Below are positions 44,527 to 54,263 of a DNA stretch of 64,000 bases, in pieces. This stretch comes from CAZDBA01 sp964503615. GTDB lineage: Bacteria > Planctomycetota > Planctomycetia > Pirellulales > Pirellulaceae. Position 1 is the stretch's first letter, and every line of letters starts with the position of its first letter. The notes beneath the pieces were generated by a model that saw only the letters and a program-made list of their open reading frames with translations, had not been told where the DNA came from and ran no database searches. The DNA lies in assembly GCA_964503615.1 (NCBI GenBank), contig CAZDBA010000003.1, positions 8,089-72,088 on the forward strand, written 5' to 3'. The position numbers were made by a program, and so were the translations under genes.

Positions 44527-46353
44527 ATGCCGATTGTTACGCTTGAGAATTTGACTATTGGATTTCGCGGTCCGCCGCTTCTGGATAACGTTTCGTGTCG
44601 AATCGACGCTGGTCAGCGGATCGGGCTGTTGGGGAGAAACGGCGCGGGCAAGACCACTCTCATGAGGATTCTTAGTGGGCAAGAGGAGTACGATAGTGGG
44701 AACCTGATTTTGCAACAGGGAACCCATATTTCGCTTTTGCAACAAGATGTTCCCCAAGACGTCACCGGTTCGATCGCCGAAATCGTTGCAACCGGCTTGC
44801 CCGAGTTGAATGAGGACCATGATGAACGGCTCCACTGGCAACAACAGAACGAAGTCCACCAGATCATTTCCCGAATGGAGCTGGATGCCGAAGGGAAATT
44901 CGAAACATTGTCTTCGGGCATGAAGCGTAGAGTTCTGTTGGCTCGCGCGATCGTGTCCAAACCGGGCTTGCTGTTGCTAGACGAACCGACAAACCATCTG
45001 GATATCACAGCGATCCATTGGTTGGAAACGTTTCTCAGCAAATGGCCTGCTGCGTTCATGTTTGTGACGCATGATCGAATGTTTTTAAGGCGGATGGCCA
45101 ATCGAATTTTGGAGATCGATCGCGGGCGGCTTTTTGACTGGTCCTGCGACTACGAAACGTTTCTCGTCCGCAAGGAACAGGCTTTGGCCGCCGAAGAAAA
45201 ACAGAACGCTCTGTTTGACAAACGATTGGCTGAAGAAGAGGTCTGGATTCGCCAAGGGATCAAGGCTCGACGAACGCGAAACGAAGGTCGAGTCCGCGCG
45301 TTGAAAAAGCTGCGAGAGGAGCGGAGCGAGCGTCGTAGCGCGGTTAAAACCACCAACTTGAAAATCCAGGAAGGCCAAAAGAGCGGAACGTTGGTGGTCG
45401 ACGCAAAAGAGTTAACGTTTAAGTACGAAGACCGAAACATCTTTGAGAATTTTTCGACCAAGATCATGCGTGGAGACAAGGTCGGAATTATCGGGCCCAA
45501 CGGCGTGGGAAAAACAACGCTGTTGAAAACGCTACTTGGTGAACTTACACCCGATAGCGGTACGGTAAAACTCGGCACCAATCTGGAGGTTGCGTACTTT
45601 GACCAACTTCGAGAACAGCTTGACCCAGATGCGACCGTTCAGTTTGCTGTAAGTGACGGGTACGACCATATCCAGATCGGTGACACAAAAAAACACATTT
45701 ATGGTTACTTGCAGGAGTTCCTGTTTGCCCCAGAACGAGCTCGAACGCCGATCAAGTTCCTTTCCGGTGGCGAACGGAATCGTGTGCTACTTGCAAAACT
45801 GTTCACTAAAACTGCAAACCTGATCGTCTTGGACGAACCAACAAACGACCTCGACACGGAAACGCTTGAGATGCTGGAGGAGCGGTTGGTCGAGTTTGGT
45901 GGAACGATCCTAGTCGTCAGCCACGATCGTGAGTTTCTGAACAACGTGGTAACCAGTTCGATCGTATTCGAGAACGGCAGTGTCAAAGAGTACGACGGCG
46001 GCTACGACGACTGGATCAGGCAAAGCCATAAATCTGAAGAGGCGAAGCCTGCAAAGGCCAAGGTAGCCAAAGATCCTAAATCGAAACAGAATTCAGAATC
46101 GAAACAGGATTCGCCTGAGCCAAAACTGAGAAAGCTCAAATACAAAGAAAAATTGGAGCTGGAAAAGCTTCCTCAGCTCATCGAAAAACAGGAATCAGAA
46201 ATCGCAGTGATCCATAAGGCAATGACCGATCCTGCGTTCTTTCAACAACCCAAAGAACAAATCGCCGAAAAACAAAACGAACTAAAAGAGCTTGAGGCCT
46301 CATTGGCCAAGTCCTACGAGCGATGGGAAGAACTGGAAGCTCTGTCATCTTAG
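44527..46353 (+). CDS. uup: ABC-F family ATPase (Uup-like)
   Basis: A soluble ribosome- or DNA-associated ABC protein without membrane domain. The 608 residues have NBD1 (Walker A GLLGRNGAGKTT, signature LSSGMKRR, Walker B LLLLDEPTNHLD), the linker with RRTRNEGRVRALKKL, and NBD2 (IGPNGVGKTT, FLSGGERNR, LIVLDEPTNDLD). The C-terminal coiled coil (about 525-605) is the Uup signature, implicated in DNA-structure binding and suppression of precise transposon excision. It is single and lies 130-200 bp from the divergent peptidase. Confidence 0.93.
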   Translation: MPIVTLENLTIGFRGPPLLDNVSCRIDAGQRIGLLGRNGAGKTTLMRILSGQEEYDSGNLILQQGTHISLLQQDVPQDVTGSIAEIVATGLPELNEDHDERLHWQQQNEVHQIISRMELDAEGKFETLSSGMKRRVLLARAIVSKPGLLLLDEPTNHLDITAIHWLETFLSKWPAAFMFVTHDRMFLRRMANRILEIDRGRLFDWSCDYETFLVRKEQALAAEEKQNALFDKRLAEEEVWIRQGIKARRTRNEGRVRALKKLREERSERRSAVKTTNLKIQEGQKSGTLVVDAKELTFKYEDRNIFENFSTKIMRGDKVGIIGPNGVGKTTLLKTLLGELTPDSGTVKLGTNLEVAYFDQLREQLDPDATVQFAVSDGYDHIQIGDTKKHIYGYLQEFLFAPERARTPIKFLSGGERNRVLLAKLFTKTANLIVLDEPTNDLDTETLEMLEERLVEFGGTILVVSHDREFLNNVVTSSIVFENGSVKEYDGGYDDWIRQSHKSEEAKPAKAKVAKDPKSKQNSESKQDSPEPKLRKLKYKEKLELEKLPQLIEKQESEIAVIHKAMTDPAFFQQPKEQIAEKQNELKELEASLAKSYERWEELEALSS

Positions 46354-46714
46354 TTGGTTCAGCTTGTCCGCGCCGCTTTTCGGAAGGGCGACGCTCCCCG
46401 CGGAGCCAATTTTCCAACTTCAAATTTTCGACCGAACCCTGACTGGCTCAAAATGTCCTGTAGCACGTACTCGACTTACAGCGGGCATTTGGTTCCGCTT
46501 TTACGGCTTAAAATGTTGATAGGAAGTGTAGTGAACGTCATGAAAGTGTGAGAGAAACCCTATATTGTTGGCTGGCAAGGACTTACAATCGTTAAGGAGT
46601 CTTGGCATTAGTTAGGTCTTAACGTCAGCTATATTTGTAGACTCTAAGTATCACGAAATCATTGCTGCGCGAGCAGCAAGTTTCGAAGCCTAACTTCTTC
46701 GAATAAGATTCGCG
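46354..46714. other. Intergenic region before phoH
   Basis: About 360 bp without a gene. A stem-loop TTGCTGC-GCGA-GCAGCAA lies at about 46663-46680, roughly 35 bp before the phoH start, and may sit in the 5' untranslated region of the phoH-pgpH-ybeY-corC operon. No clear promoter was recognised. Confidence 0.4.
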
Positions 46715-47743
46715 ATGCTGAAACACTTCCTGTGGATGCGGTATTACCCCGCAATGAACATGACAGAAGCAACAATCTCTTCGATTGAACCCAGTATCGT
46801 ACTGCCACTCTTTGGCGCAAAAGATCAACATCTTCGACGACTACGAGAACACTTTCCTGTAAAGATCGTTCACCGTGACGGACAGATCCGAGTGATCGGT
46901 GATGATGAAAAAGCGGTCTCGCAAGCGACAGAAGCGATCGAGATCCTGACTCACATCGTTCGCAAACGTGGCAACCTTACGCCCGCGTTATTTGACGACA
47001 CGATCGCACGAGTCAAAGGGGAATCACCCGGCATCAGCGCATCGCACTCGATCGAAGTGCATGAAGTGGGCCGGCAGATTCGTCCCCGTACTCCTGGGCA
47101 GGCAACTTACATCGAAGCCATTCGAAACAAAGATCTCGTCTTTGCCACCGGTCCCGCTGGATCAGGTAAAACTTACCTTGCCGTCGCGATGGCGATCGAA
47201 GCGCTCAAGCAACAGCAGATTCGGAAAGTCGTTTTGGTCCGTCCCGCGGTCGAAGCTGGGGAAAGCCTTGGTTATCTTCCAGGTGACATGCAGGCAAAGA
47301 TCAATCCTTACCTGCGGCCTTTACTGGATGCGATTAACGAAATGGTCGGCTACGATCAGGTCCAAAGACTGATTTCTCAGGACGTAATCGAAGTCGTGCC
47401 TTTGGCGTATATGCGAGGCAGAACGCTCAATCAATCGTTTATTATTTTGGATGAAGCCCAAAATAGCACGGTTTCGCAGATGAAAATGTTCTTAACGCGG
47501 ATGGGACATGATTCTAAAATTGTCGTATCGGGCGATCCCACTCAAACTGACCTTCCGAGGTCTCAGCAGAGTGGATTGGCTGATGCACTTAGACGATTGG
47601 GCAAGATTGATGGCGTTGCCGCAGTCAAGCTCACACAAGCCGACATTGTGAGGCATCGCCTGGTGCAAAAGATCGTTGAAGCTTATGACGGCAACAATGA
47701 CGGTCTTAGTGATTCCAAATCTGCAAAACGCAAAAGTAAATAA
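46715..47743 (+). CDS. phoH: PhoH-family ATPase
   Basis: A phosphate-starvation-type P-loop ATPase/helicase-like protein often linked to RNA metabolism. The 342 residues contain an N-terminal KH-like region (about 25-75, VLPLFGAKDQHLRRLREHFP) and the ATPase core: GPAGSGKTYLAVAMAIEAL, VLVRPAVEAGESLGYLPG, Walker B FIILDEAQNST and sensor VVSGDPTQTDLP. The family start is probably the ATG at 46754 or 46760 rather than 46715. It is the first gene of the conserved phoH-pgpH-ybeY-corC order. Confidence 0.93.
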   Translation: MLKHFLWMRYYPAMNMTEATISSIEPSIVLPLFGAKDQHLRRLREHFPVKIVHRDGQIRVIGDDEKAVSQATEAIEILTHIVRKRGNLTPALFDDTIARVKGESPGISASHSIEVHEVGRQIRPRTPGQATYIEAIRNKDLVFATGPAGSGKTYLAVAMAIEALKQQQIRKVVLVRPAVEAGESLGYLPGDMQAKINPYLRPLLDAINEMVGYDQVQRLISQDVIEVVPLAYMRGRTLNQSFIILDEAQNSTVSQMKMFLTRMGHDSKIVVSGDPTQTDLPRSQQSGLADALRRLGKIDGVAAVKLTQADIVRHRLVQKIVEAYDGNNDGLSDSKSAKRKSK

Positions 47744-47809
47744 AGTACGAACTAAAAGTACGGATAAAGACGGGAGCTGCGACCCAGGTTGTGGCTCCAG
47801 TCGATTCTT

Positions 47810-50146
47810 ATGTCAAACAATTCGACATCACGCGTACGTCGCTCGCTGCCCAACTCCCGAACCGGCATCAGTGCCGCCACTATGGAGTTTGTCGGTCGTC
47901 GCGACGTCTGGTCAAAATTTCTGCTATGCGGTTTAACGTCAATCGTATTATGGTTACTGGCATTCGGCTGGAACCCGGCATTCCCCTATCGGACCCGGCA
48001 AGCACCCTTGCGCGACATGTACGCGCGAGCCAGTTTTGAGTTTCTGGATACTCAGAAAACAGACGAAGCTCGCACACGTGCCCGCCGCGAGATCAATTGC
48101 TACTACGAAAATGATCGGCAGGTTTTGGTCGATCTGCGAGGGCAACTGATCGTAGACGTCTTTGAAGTGATGCAGGAATCGATTCAACAAGTCAAAGACG
48201 ACGTCTGGTCAAAATTCCTTGCCGAGCCCGATGTAAGCGACATCGATATCGACGACCCGACAAGCGAACTGAACAAGTTTCGCGAGGCGTTGAAAAACGA
48301 TGAGGCGTTGGAGACTTTGCGAAAAGTGATCGACAAAGCGTTCCTTGAAATTGACGAGAACGGTTTGTTGACCAACCTGGAACATGAACTCGAAGACGGC
48401 AGGTTGGAAGAAATCAAAGTCTACAACAAAGGCACTCCGAACGACTGGAAACTGGTCCCGGTCAGCAATGTTCGGATCGCCGAAATCAGTGAGCGTTTGA
48501 AATCGAATCTCCGTTTGGAACTCCAAAACGAGCCGTCGATTTCTGATCCCTTTCTTGTCGCCGACCGACTGTTTGATTGGCTGCGTCCGCAACTGCCCAG
48601 CACACTTAAGCTGGACCCGGACAAAACAGAAAAAGATCGGGAGCTTTCTGTCGATTCCGTAGAACCGGAGATGAAAAAATATGAACCAGGTACACCGCTA
48701 GACAAAAAATTCGAAGACGCTGGGCGTTCTGTTATTCGGTGTCGTGTCCCTCTCGATGGAGATGACATCGCTCTATTGAGAGCTGAGCATGATGAGATGG
48801 TCAAAAGCATGACGGTGGCACAACACTTCGCTCGTTCGTGCCTGTTCCTCGGTACCTTTCTCGTGATATTTTCTTTGCTTTGCAGTTATCTCCGGCATCG
48901 TGATCAAAATCTGCTGGATGACTTCAAACACTTTTCCATGTTGGTTGGATTATCCGGAGCCACGTTTTTACTTGGTTGGATTCTTGCTGCAAACGAAGAT
49001 CTGCGAGCTGAAATAATCCCCTTCATGATCTGCGCGATGATCATCGCCATTGCCTATAACACAGAGCTGGCAATTTTCCTCAGTTCGTTGATCGCGCTGG
49101 CGTTTACGATTTTGCACGGATATGGAGTTGGAGAATTTGTGATCCTGGCAGCGGCAACATGCACTTCAGCGATGCTTTGTGGCACGATTCGCAGTCGTAC
49201 CAAACTGGTTTACATCGGAATGATTTGTGCCATTATTACGTTCCCAATCGTGATCGGAATTCACAGCCTACTCGGGCAACCCATTACCAGAGAACTGCTT
49301 CGTGACGGCATGTGGTACGCCGGCAGTGCGGCGTTGGCAGGGCTGTTTATCACCGTCCTGCTGCCGTTTATCGAGCAGTGGTTTGATATTCAAACCGATA
49401 TCAGTTTGTTGGAATTAGGTGACGCTAATCACCCGTTGTTGAAGCAATTAGTCCAGACAGCTCCGGGAACATATAACCACAGTATCAATGTTGCTTCGAT
49501 TTCAGAAACAGCTGCCAAATCGATCGGGGCCAACGGACTGCTTTGTCGAGTCGGTGCTTACTTTCACGACGTGGGCAAGGTCCGCAAGCCGGAGTACTTT
49601 ATCGAGAACCAAAGTGGTGGCGAGAATAAACACGACGATCTTGAACCGACGATGAGTACGATCGTCATTATCGCACATGTAAAAGACGGTGCAGAAATGG
49701 GACGACAGCACAAACTCCCCCAGCGCATCATCGACTTGATCGAACAGCATCATGGAACGACTGTGGTTGAGTTCTTTTACAATCGAGCCAAAGCTCAGCT
49801 CGAGGGCGACGAGAATGCCCAACCTGTGGATCGTGATTCTTTCCGCTACCCTGGCCCCAAACCCCAAACCTCCGAAGCGGCGATCTTGATGCTAGCCGAT
49901 TCCGTTGAATCAGCCAGTCGAGCGTTGCGTGAGCCAGCTCCTTCCCGAATTGAAAGTCTTGTTCAGACAATTTTAAAGCACAAATTGAACGATGGGCAGC
50001 TTGACGAATGCCCGATCACTTTCCAACAATTACATACCATTGAGGAAAGCATGATCAAATCGTTGAATGCGATGTATCATGGCCGAGTAAAGTATCCTGA
50101 ACAGTCTCAGGACAAAGAAAAACCGACCGAAAAACAACTGGCCTAA
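47810..50146 (+). CDS. PgpH-type 7TM-HD phosphohydrolase (cyclic di-AMP phosphodiesterase family)
   Basis: From ATG 47810 the protein has 778 residues: one N-terminal membrane segment (CGLTSIVLWLLAFGW), an extracytosolic 7TMR-HDED sensor (about 55-340), seven membrane helices (about 345-520) and a cytosolic HD domain. Metal-site motifs are NHSINVASISE, YFHDVGKVRKPEYF and MSTIVIIAHVKDG, then HHGTTVVEFFY. In Firmicutes PgpH degrades cyclic di-AMP; whether planctomycetes use it so is not known. A TTG at 47789 would extend it slightly. It sits between phoH and ybeY, stopping 3 bp before ybeY. Confidence 0.93.
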   Translation: MSNNSTSRVRRSLPNSRTGISAATMEFVGRRDVWSKFLLCGLTSIVLWLLAFGWNPAFPYRTRQAPLRDMYARASFEFLDTQKTDEARTRARREINCYYENDRQVLVDLRGQLIVDVFEVMQESIQQVKDDVWSKFLAEPDVSDIDIDDPTSELNKFREALKNDEALETLRKVIDKAFLEIDENGLLTNLEHELEDGRLEEIKVYNKGTPNDWKLVPVSNVRIAEISERLKSNLRLELQNEPSISDPFLVADRLFDWLRPQLPSTLKLDPDKTEKDRELSVDSVEPEMKKYEPGTPLDKKFEDAGRSVIRCRVPLDGDDIALLRAEHDEMVKSMTVAQHFARSCLFLGTFLVIFSLLCSYLRHRDQNLLDDFKHFSMLVGLSGATFLLGWILAANEDLRAEIIPFMICAMIIAIAYNTELAIFLSSLIALAFTILHGYGVGEFVILAAATCTSAMLCGTIRSRTKLVYIGMICAIITFPIVIGIHSLLGQPITRELLRDGMWYAGSAALAGLFITVLLPFIEQWFDIQTDISLLELGDANHPLLKQLVQTAPGTYNHSINVASISETAAKSIGANGLLCRVGAYFHDVGKVRKPEYFIENQSGGENKHDDLEPTMSTIVIIAHVKDGAEMGRQHKLPQRIIDLIEQHHGTTVVEFFYNRAKAQLEGDENAQPVDRDSFRYPGPKPQTSEAAILMLADSVESASRALREPAPSRIESLVQTILKHKLNDGQLDECPITFQQLHTIEESMIKSLNAMYHGRVKYPEQSQDKEKPTEKQLA

Positions 50147-50149
50147 AAA

Positions 50150-50638
50150 TTGAATACAGTCGAAGTCCACACCGATTCACTACCTGAAAACGTACTTGCC
50201 AAAATCCCTTCCTGTACAGACTTGGAAGCAACGCTGCAAAACGCAGCTCTCAAAACTCTGGCCTACAAGGCGATCGACAACGCAGAAATTAGTATCGCGA
50301 TCGTCAACGACCAACGGATCCACGAAATCAACTTGCAGTTTCTCAATCACGATTACCCTACTGATGTGATCACTTTTGAGCTGGGTGAGAACCCAGCCAA
50401 TAACAACTTTCAGGCAGAAATCGTTGTCAGCGCAGAAACGGCAATGAGTGTGGCCAAAGAAGTCGACACAACGTTGGAGATGGAACTGGTTTTGTACGTC
50501 GTTCATGGCACACTTCATCTGGCCGGCTTGGACGACCACTGTGATGAAGATCGAGCTGAGATGCGGGCCAACGAACGGGCGATGATGAATTCGCTTGGAT
50601 TCGATTATAAATTTGAATCGCCGGAGCCCGCTGAGTAA
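50150..50638 (+). CDS. ybeY: Endoribonuclease YbeY (rRNA maturation)
   Basis: A zinc-dependent single-strand endoribonuclease needed for 16S rRNA 3'-end maturation and ribosome quality control. The 162-residue protein has NDQRIHEINLQFLNHDYPTDVITFEL and the metal motif HGTLHLAGLDDH, which retains the three His ligands with one extra Asp compared with the usual GYDH form. The start is TTG, 3 bp after the pgpH stop, so translation is probably coupled. The stop overlaps the corC ATG by one base. Confidence 0.93.
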   Translation: MNTVEVHTDSLPENVLAKIPSCTDLEATLQNAALKTLAYKAIDNAEISIAIVNDQRIHEINLQFLNHDYPTDVITFELGENPANNNFQAEIVVSAETAMSVAKEVDTTLEMELVLYVVHGTLHLAGLDDHCDEDRAEMRANERAMMNSLGFDYKFESPEPAE

Positions 50639-51933
50639 TGACGCTTGGTCTTTTATTCTGGCTAGCCATCGCCGGCATCGTCCTGACGACATTTGCCGCT
50701 ACCGGCGCACAAGTTCTCAACGAATTCGCTAAACACGATCTGGAAGAGTACTGCGAGCGACGCGGTAAGAAAAATCTTTTCGGTACAATACTTGGTCTCG
50801 AGGACCGCATGGCTCTGGGAGCAGAGACTTTGCGGATCATTGCCACCACGGTCACGATTTGTGCTGCCGTCGGCTGGCTACCCGGCGCTGCGAAACTGGG
50901 AGAGTACACAGCCGCACACTGGTTCTCGGTCGTGGCAATGTTGTCAATAATCATGTTAGCCGCCAACAGCTGGATCCCGTTCGGCATCTCTCAGATCTGC
51001 GCGGCAGCTTTTTTGTTCAGAACCTGGCGAGTCTGGTCTGCAGTTTCGCTTGTGGTTTGGCCGTTGATGGTTGGCAGCCAATTCGTACGCGAGTTGGTGC
51101 AACGCGCAACGGGTGCCGAGGAAGACGAGGACGAGGAAGAAGCACTCGAAGACGAGATTCGGTCGATCGTGTCTGAGGGAGAGCGGGAAGGTTTGGTCGA
51201 CGAAGACGAACGGGAAATGATCGAAGGTGTGATCGAACTGGACGAGAAAGATGTCGGCAGCATCATGACGCCCCGCTTCAAAGTCGACTCGTTGGACGTA
51301 AACACCAACTGGAGTGAGATGCTGGAGTTTGTTGTCGAATGCGGTCGAACCCGAATCCCTGTTTTTGAAGACAGTAAAGATAACATTGTCGGTATTTTGT
51401 ACACCAAAGACCTTCTTCGTGAATCGCTGCGGCCCGAGTCGAAACGCAAGCCGCTTGTAAAACTCTTGCGCGAACCGATCCGGGTTCCAGAAACCAAGTT
51501 GCTGGATGAAATGCTGGAAGAGTTTCGTAATTTACGAATCCATTTGGCAATCGTGCGCGGCGAATATGGCGGCATGATTGGCGTTGTCACGATCGAAGAT
51601 GTTCTTGAGGAGATCGTCGGAGAAATCGTCGACGAAACCGACAACGAGCAGCGAGAAGATATCTGCGTGACCTCGGAGGGAGTTGCAGAGGTATTGGGAG
51701 TTGCCCATGTCGAAGTAGTCAACGAGGTATTGGGACTCCAACTGCCCGAGGACGAAGAGTTCGACACGATCGGCGGACTGATCATGGATCAGCTGAAAGA
51801 AGTCCCCCGCGTTGGGCGGCAAGTCGTTATTGGAAACGCAACGTTCACGATCAAACAAGCCTCACGACGAGCGATCGACACGATCTCGGTCGTCGTCTCC
51901 CACGATACTAGCCAACAATCCGAATCGGCGTAG
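50638..51933 (+). CDS. CNNM/CorC-family (hemolysin C-like) membrane transporter
   Basis: Members act in Mg2+ or Co2+ transport or efflux. The 431 residues contain a DUF21 membrane domain (about 1-165; four hydrophobic helices), a highly acidic stretch (EEDEDEEEALEDEIRS), two CBS domains (about 205-330, with GSIMTPRFKVDSLDV and IRVPETKLLDEMLEEF) and a C-terminal transporter-associated CorC_HlyC domain (about 345-420, LGLQLPEDEEFDTIGGLIMDQL). It is the fourth gene of the phoH operon and overlaps ybeY by one base (TAATG). Confidence 0.92.
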   Translation: MTLGLLFWLAIAGIVLTTFAATGAQVLNEFAKHDLEEYCERRGKKNLFGTILGLEDRMALGAETLRIIATTVTICAAVGWLPGAAKLGEYTAAHWFSVVAMLSIIMLAANSWIPFGISQICAAAFLFRTWRVWSAVSLVVWPLMVGSQFVRELVQRATGAEEDEDEEEALEDEIRSIVSEGEREGLVDEDEREMIEGVIELDEKDVGSIMTPRFKVDSLDVNTNWSEMLEFVVECGRTRIPVFEDSKDNIVGILYTKDLLRESLRPESKRKPLVKLLREPIRVPETKLLDEMLEEFRNLRIHLAIVRGEYGGMIGVVTIEDVLEEIVGEIVDETDNEQREDICVTSEGVAEVLGVAHVEVVNEVLGLQLPEDEEFDTIGGLIMDQLKEVPRVGRQVVIGNATFTIKQASRRAIDTISVVVSHDTSQQSESA

Positions 51934-51943
51934 CCTGCTCCGC

Positions 51944-51983
51944 ACAGGTAGCAAAACAAGGGTGGGTTTTTATCGCTACCTGT
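51944..51983 (+). terminator. Possible terminator after the corC gene
   Basis: ACAGGTAGC (51944-51952) pairs perfectly with 51975-51983 around a 22-base loop, followed within 15 bases by five Ts. It begins 11 bp after the corC stop. The loop length makes this uncertain. Confidence 0.4.
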
Positions 51984-52074
51984 TATCGTTGCCCTTTTTA
52001 CTACTTATCGAGCCGGCCGAGTTTCGTTATCTTGGGATGACAAGATAGAAATCTCAGGGAATGTAAATAAAGAC

Positions 52075-53343
52075 ATGTCAGTTCAAAATATCTCTAACGT
52101 CACCAATCAAATTTCAGGTGTCAAAGTTTCGGAAATCGCCGCCAAGTTCGGAACGCCAACGTACGTCTACGATGCCGACACGATTGTGCAACAAATCGAA
52201 AAGCTGCGAGCCTTTGACGTGATCCGTTTTGCTCAAAAAGCAAATTCCAACATCGCCGTGCTCGATCTTATGCGGAAAAATGGCGTAGTCGTTGATGCAG
52301 TGAGTGCAGGCGAAGTGTTGCGAGCCCAGGCCGCCGGCTATGACCTTTCTGACGATAGCCACCCCGTCGTGTTCACGGCTGACTTGTTTGATCGTGAAGC
52401 GATCGAGTTGGTTCAGAAATATGGACTGCACGTCAACGCGGGCTCGTCCGATATGCTTTCGCAGTTGAGCCAGATTTGTCCCGGTGCAAATGTGACTTTG
52501 CGAATCAATCCTGGCTTTGGGCATGGCCATTCGCAAAAAACCAATACAGGCGGCGAGCAATCCAAGCACGGAATCTGGCACGAACAGCTAGAGGAATGTG
52601 TTGGAATCGCCAGCTCACACGGACTGACGATTACCGGTTTGCATATGCACATCGGATCGGGCACCGATTTCGAGCACTTGTCGCAAGTCTGTGACGCGAT
52701 GGTTGCTTGTGCAAAGGTTGTTGGACCTTCGCTCACAACGATCAGCTCCGGCGGTGGACTTCCCACGCCCTATCGTGATGGAGACGCAACAATCGACATC
52801 GACCGTTACTTCCAAGTCTGGGATACGGCTCGAAAGTCACTGGAAACGGAGTTCGGCCATTCGCTCACTTTGGAAATCGAGCCTGGCCGTTTTCTGGTCG
52901 CCGAATGCGGTTCCCTCGTTGCCGAAATCCGTGCGATCAAGACGATGGGCAGTAACAAGTTCTATCTGGTGGATGCGGGATTCAACAATTTAGCCCGTCC
53001 GATTCTTTACGGAGCGTATCACCCCATGTCGATCGCCTATGCTGATGGACGCGAGTCGGAATCCAGTGTCGAGTCGGTCGTCGTTGGCGGTCCGCTGTGT
53101 GAATCGGGTGATATCTTTACCCAATCCGAGGGCGGTTTCGTCAGTAGCTGTGAATTACCAACTGCCCAAGTCGGTGATTATCTCGTCATCGGATGTGCGG
53201 GAGCGTACGGTTTTGTGATGTCATCCAACTACAACAGTAAACCGATGACAGCTGAAGTACTGATCGTCGACGGCAAACCAATCGAAGTTCGCAAGCGGCA
53301 GTCCTTGCAAAGCCTGTTCGCCGACGAGTCGATTCCTTCATAG
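52075..53343 (+). CDS. lysA: Diaminopimelate decarboxylase
   Basis: PLP-dependent last step of lysine synthesis (meso-diaminopimelate to lysine). The 422-residue fold-type III protein has the PLP lysine in RFAQKANSNIAVL, VVDAVSAGEVLRAQ, INPGFGHGHS, GLHMHIGSGTDFEHL, GGGLPTPYRDG, EPGRFLVAECG, the catalytic GGPLCESGDIF (Cys from the second subunit) and GAYGFVMSSNYNS. No lysine riboswitch was found upstream. A 7-bp hairpin (TATCTTG with CAAGATA, 52029-52048) lies in the leader. Confidence 0.96.
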   Translation: MSVQNISNVTNQISGVKVSEIAAKFGTPTYVYDADTIVQQIEKLRAFDVIRFAQKANSNIAVLDLMRKNGVVVDAVSAGEVLRAQAAGYDLSDDSHPVVFTADLFDREAIELVQKYGLHVNAGSSDMLSQLSQICPGANVTLRINPGFGHGHSQKTNTGGEQSKHGIWHEQLEECVGIASSHGLTITGLHMHIGSGTDFEHLSQVCDAMVACAKVVGPSLTTISSGGGLPTPYRDGDATIDIDRYFQVWDTARKSLETEFGHSLTLEIEPGRFLVAECGSLVAEIRAIKTMGSNKFYLVDAGFNNLARPILYGAYHPMSIAYADGRESESSVESVVVGGPLCESGDIFTQSEGGFVSSCELPTAQVGDYLVIGCAGAYGFVMSSNYNSKPMTAEVLIVDGKPIEVRKRQSLQSLFADESIPS

Positions 53344-53353
53344 TTTGTATTGG

Positions 53354-54205
53354 CTACCAGACCAGCCATTGGTCTTTGTCTTGCAGCCAATCGGGCAGGT
53401 CTGCCATTTCCTCTTCGTTGGGTGGGCCGGTCAGCCGTTTTGGGCCGTCGTTGGTTATTGCGACGGTGTGTTCGAAATGGGCGGCGTACTTTTTATCTGC
53501 AGCGATCTGGGTCCAGCCGTCCTCTAGGCAGATCAGCTCTTTTGTACCGACCTGAACCATCGGCTCGATCGCGATCACAACACCCGGTCGCAAATCAAAA
53601 TCGCCGGTCGCGATAAACTCACCGCTGCAGTAGTTCGGTACCGAGGGGGCTTCATGGAGATTTTTGCCGATGCCATGACCGACCATCTCTTCGACAACGT
53701 GAAAACCAGCGTCGTGAACCATCGCTTCCATTTCAGTCGCCACCTCGCTCCATTTTTTCTTTGTGGCAAGCAAGTCGATGGAAAGGTTGAGTGTTGCTAG
53801 AGTGACATCCAGCAAAGATTTTTGCGTTGCGGTGATTTCCCCGATCGTGTGCGTGTAAGCCGCGTCTCCGCACCAACCTGCAATCCTGCAACCGGTATCT
53901 AGGCTGACCACATCACCTTCGACGATTTTGCGTGGGCCTGGGATTCCGTGGACCAATTCTTCGTTGACCGAGATACAGGTTTCCGCCGGGTAAGGCGTCG
54001 GGCCCGGGTAATTCAAAAACAACGGTTCAGCATTGTTTTCACGAAACACGTTGGCAACCGCTTCGTTCAGCTCTGCAGTGGTTACGCCCGGCTTCATGAT
54101 TTGATAAGCCGCCTGATGAGCTTGCCAAACCAGCAAACCCGCCGTTCGCATCTTACGAATCTCACGCGGCGATCTGAGTTCTCGCTGAACCTGTCGGTTG
54201 TTCAT
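53354..54205 (-). CDS. map: Methionine aminopeptidase, type I
   Basis: Removes the initiator methionine from new proteins. From ATG 54205 the protein has 283 residues. The di-metal ligands are in SLDTGCRIAGWCGDAAYTHTIG (two Asp), MVGHGIGKNLHEAP (His), VIAIEPMVQ (Glu) and HFEHTVAI (Glu). An in-frame extension to 54307 would overlap the lpdA stop and has no homology. It lies 58 bp downstream of lpdA on the same strand, and its stop is 10 bp from the convergent lysA stop. Confidence 0.95.
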   Translation of the reverse strand: MNNRQVQRELRSPREIRKMRTAGLLVWQAHQAAYQIMKPGVTTAELNEAVANVFRENNAEPLFLNYPGPTPYPAETCISVNEELVHGIPGPRKIVEGDVVSLDTGCRIAGWCGDAAYTHTIGEITATQKSLLDVTLATLNLSIDLLATKKKWSEVATEMEAMVHDAGFHVVEEMVGHGIGKNLHEAPSVPNYCSGEFIATGDFDLRPGVVIAIEPMVQVGTKELICLEDGWTQIAADKKYAAHFEHTVAITNDGPKRLTGPPNEEEMADLPDWLQDKDQWLVW

Positions 54206-54263
54206 ATTTGACGCCTTGCTGCCGCGCGGAACCGGCAAAAGATTGCTTGCCTGAAAGTTTGAC

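Noticed and set aside
51934..52074. Lysine riboswitch upstream of lysA
   Set aside because: The interval is too short and lacks the conserved L-box sequence; only simple hairpins are present.
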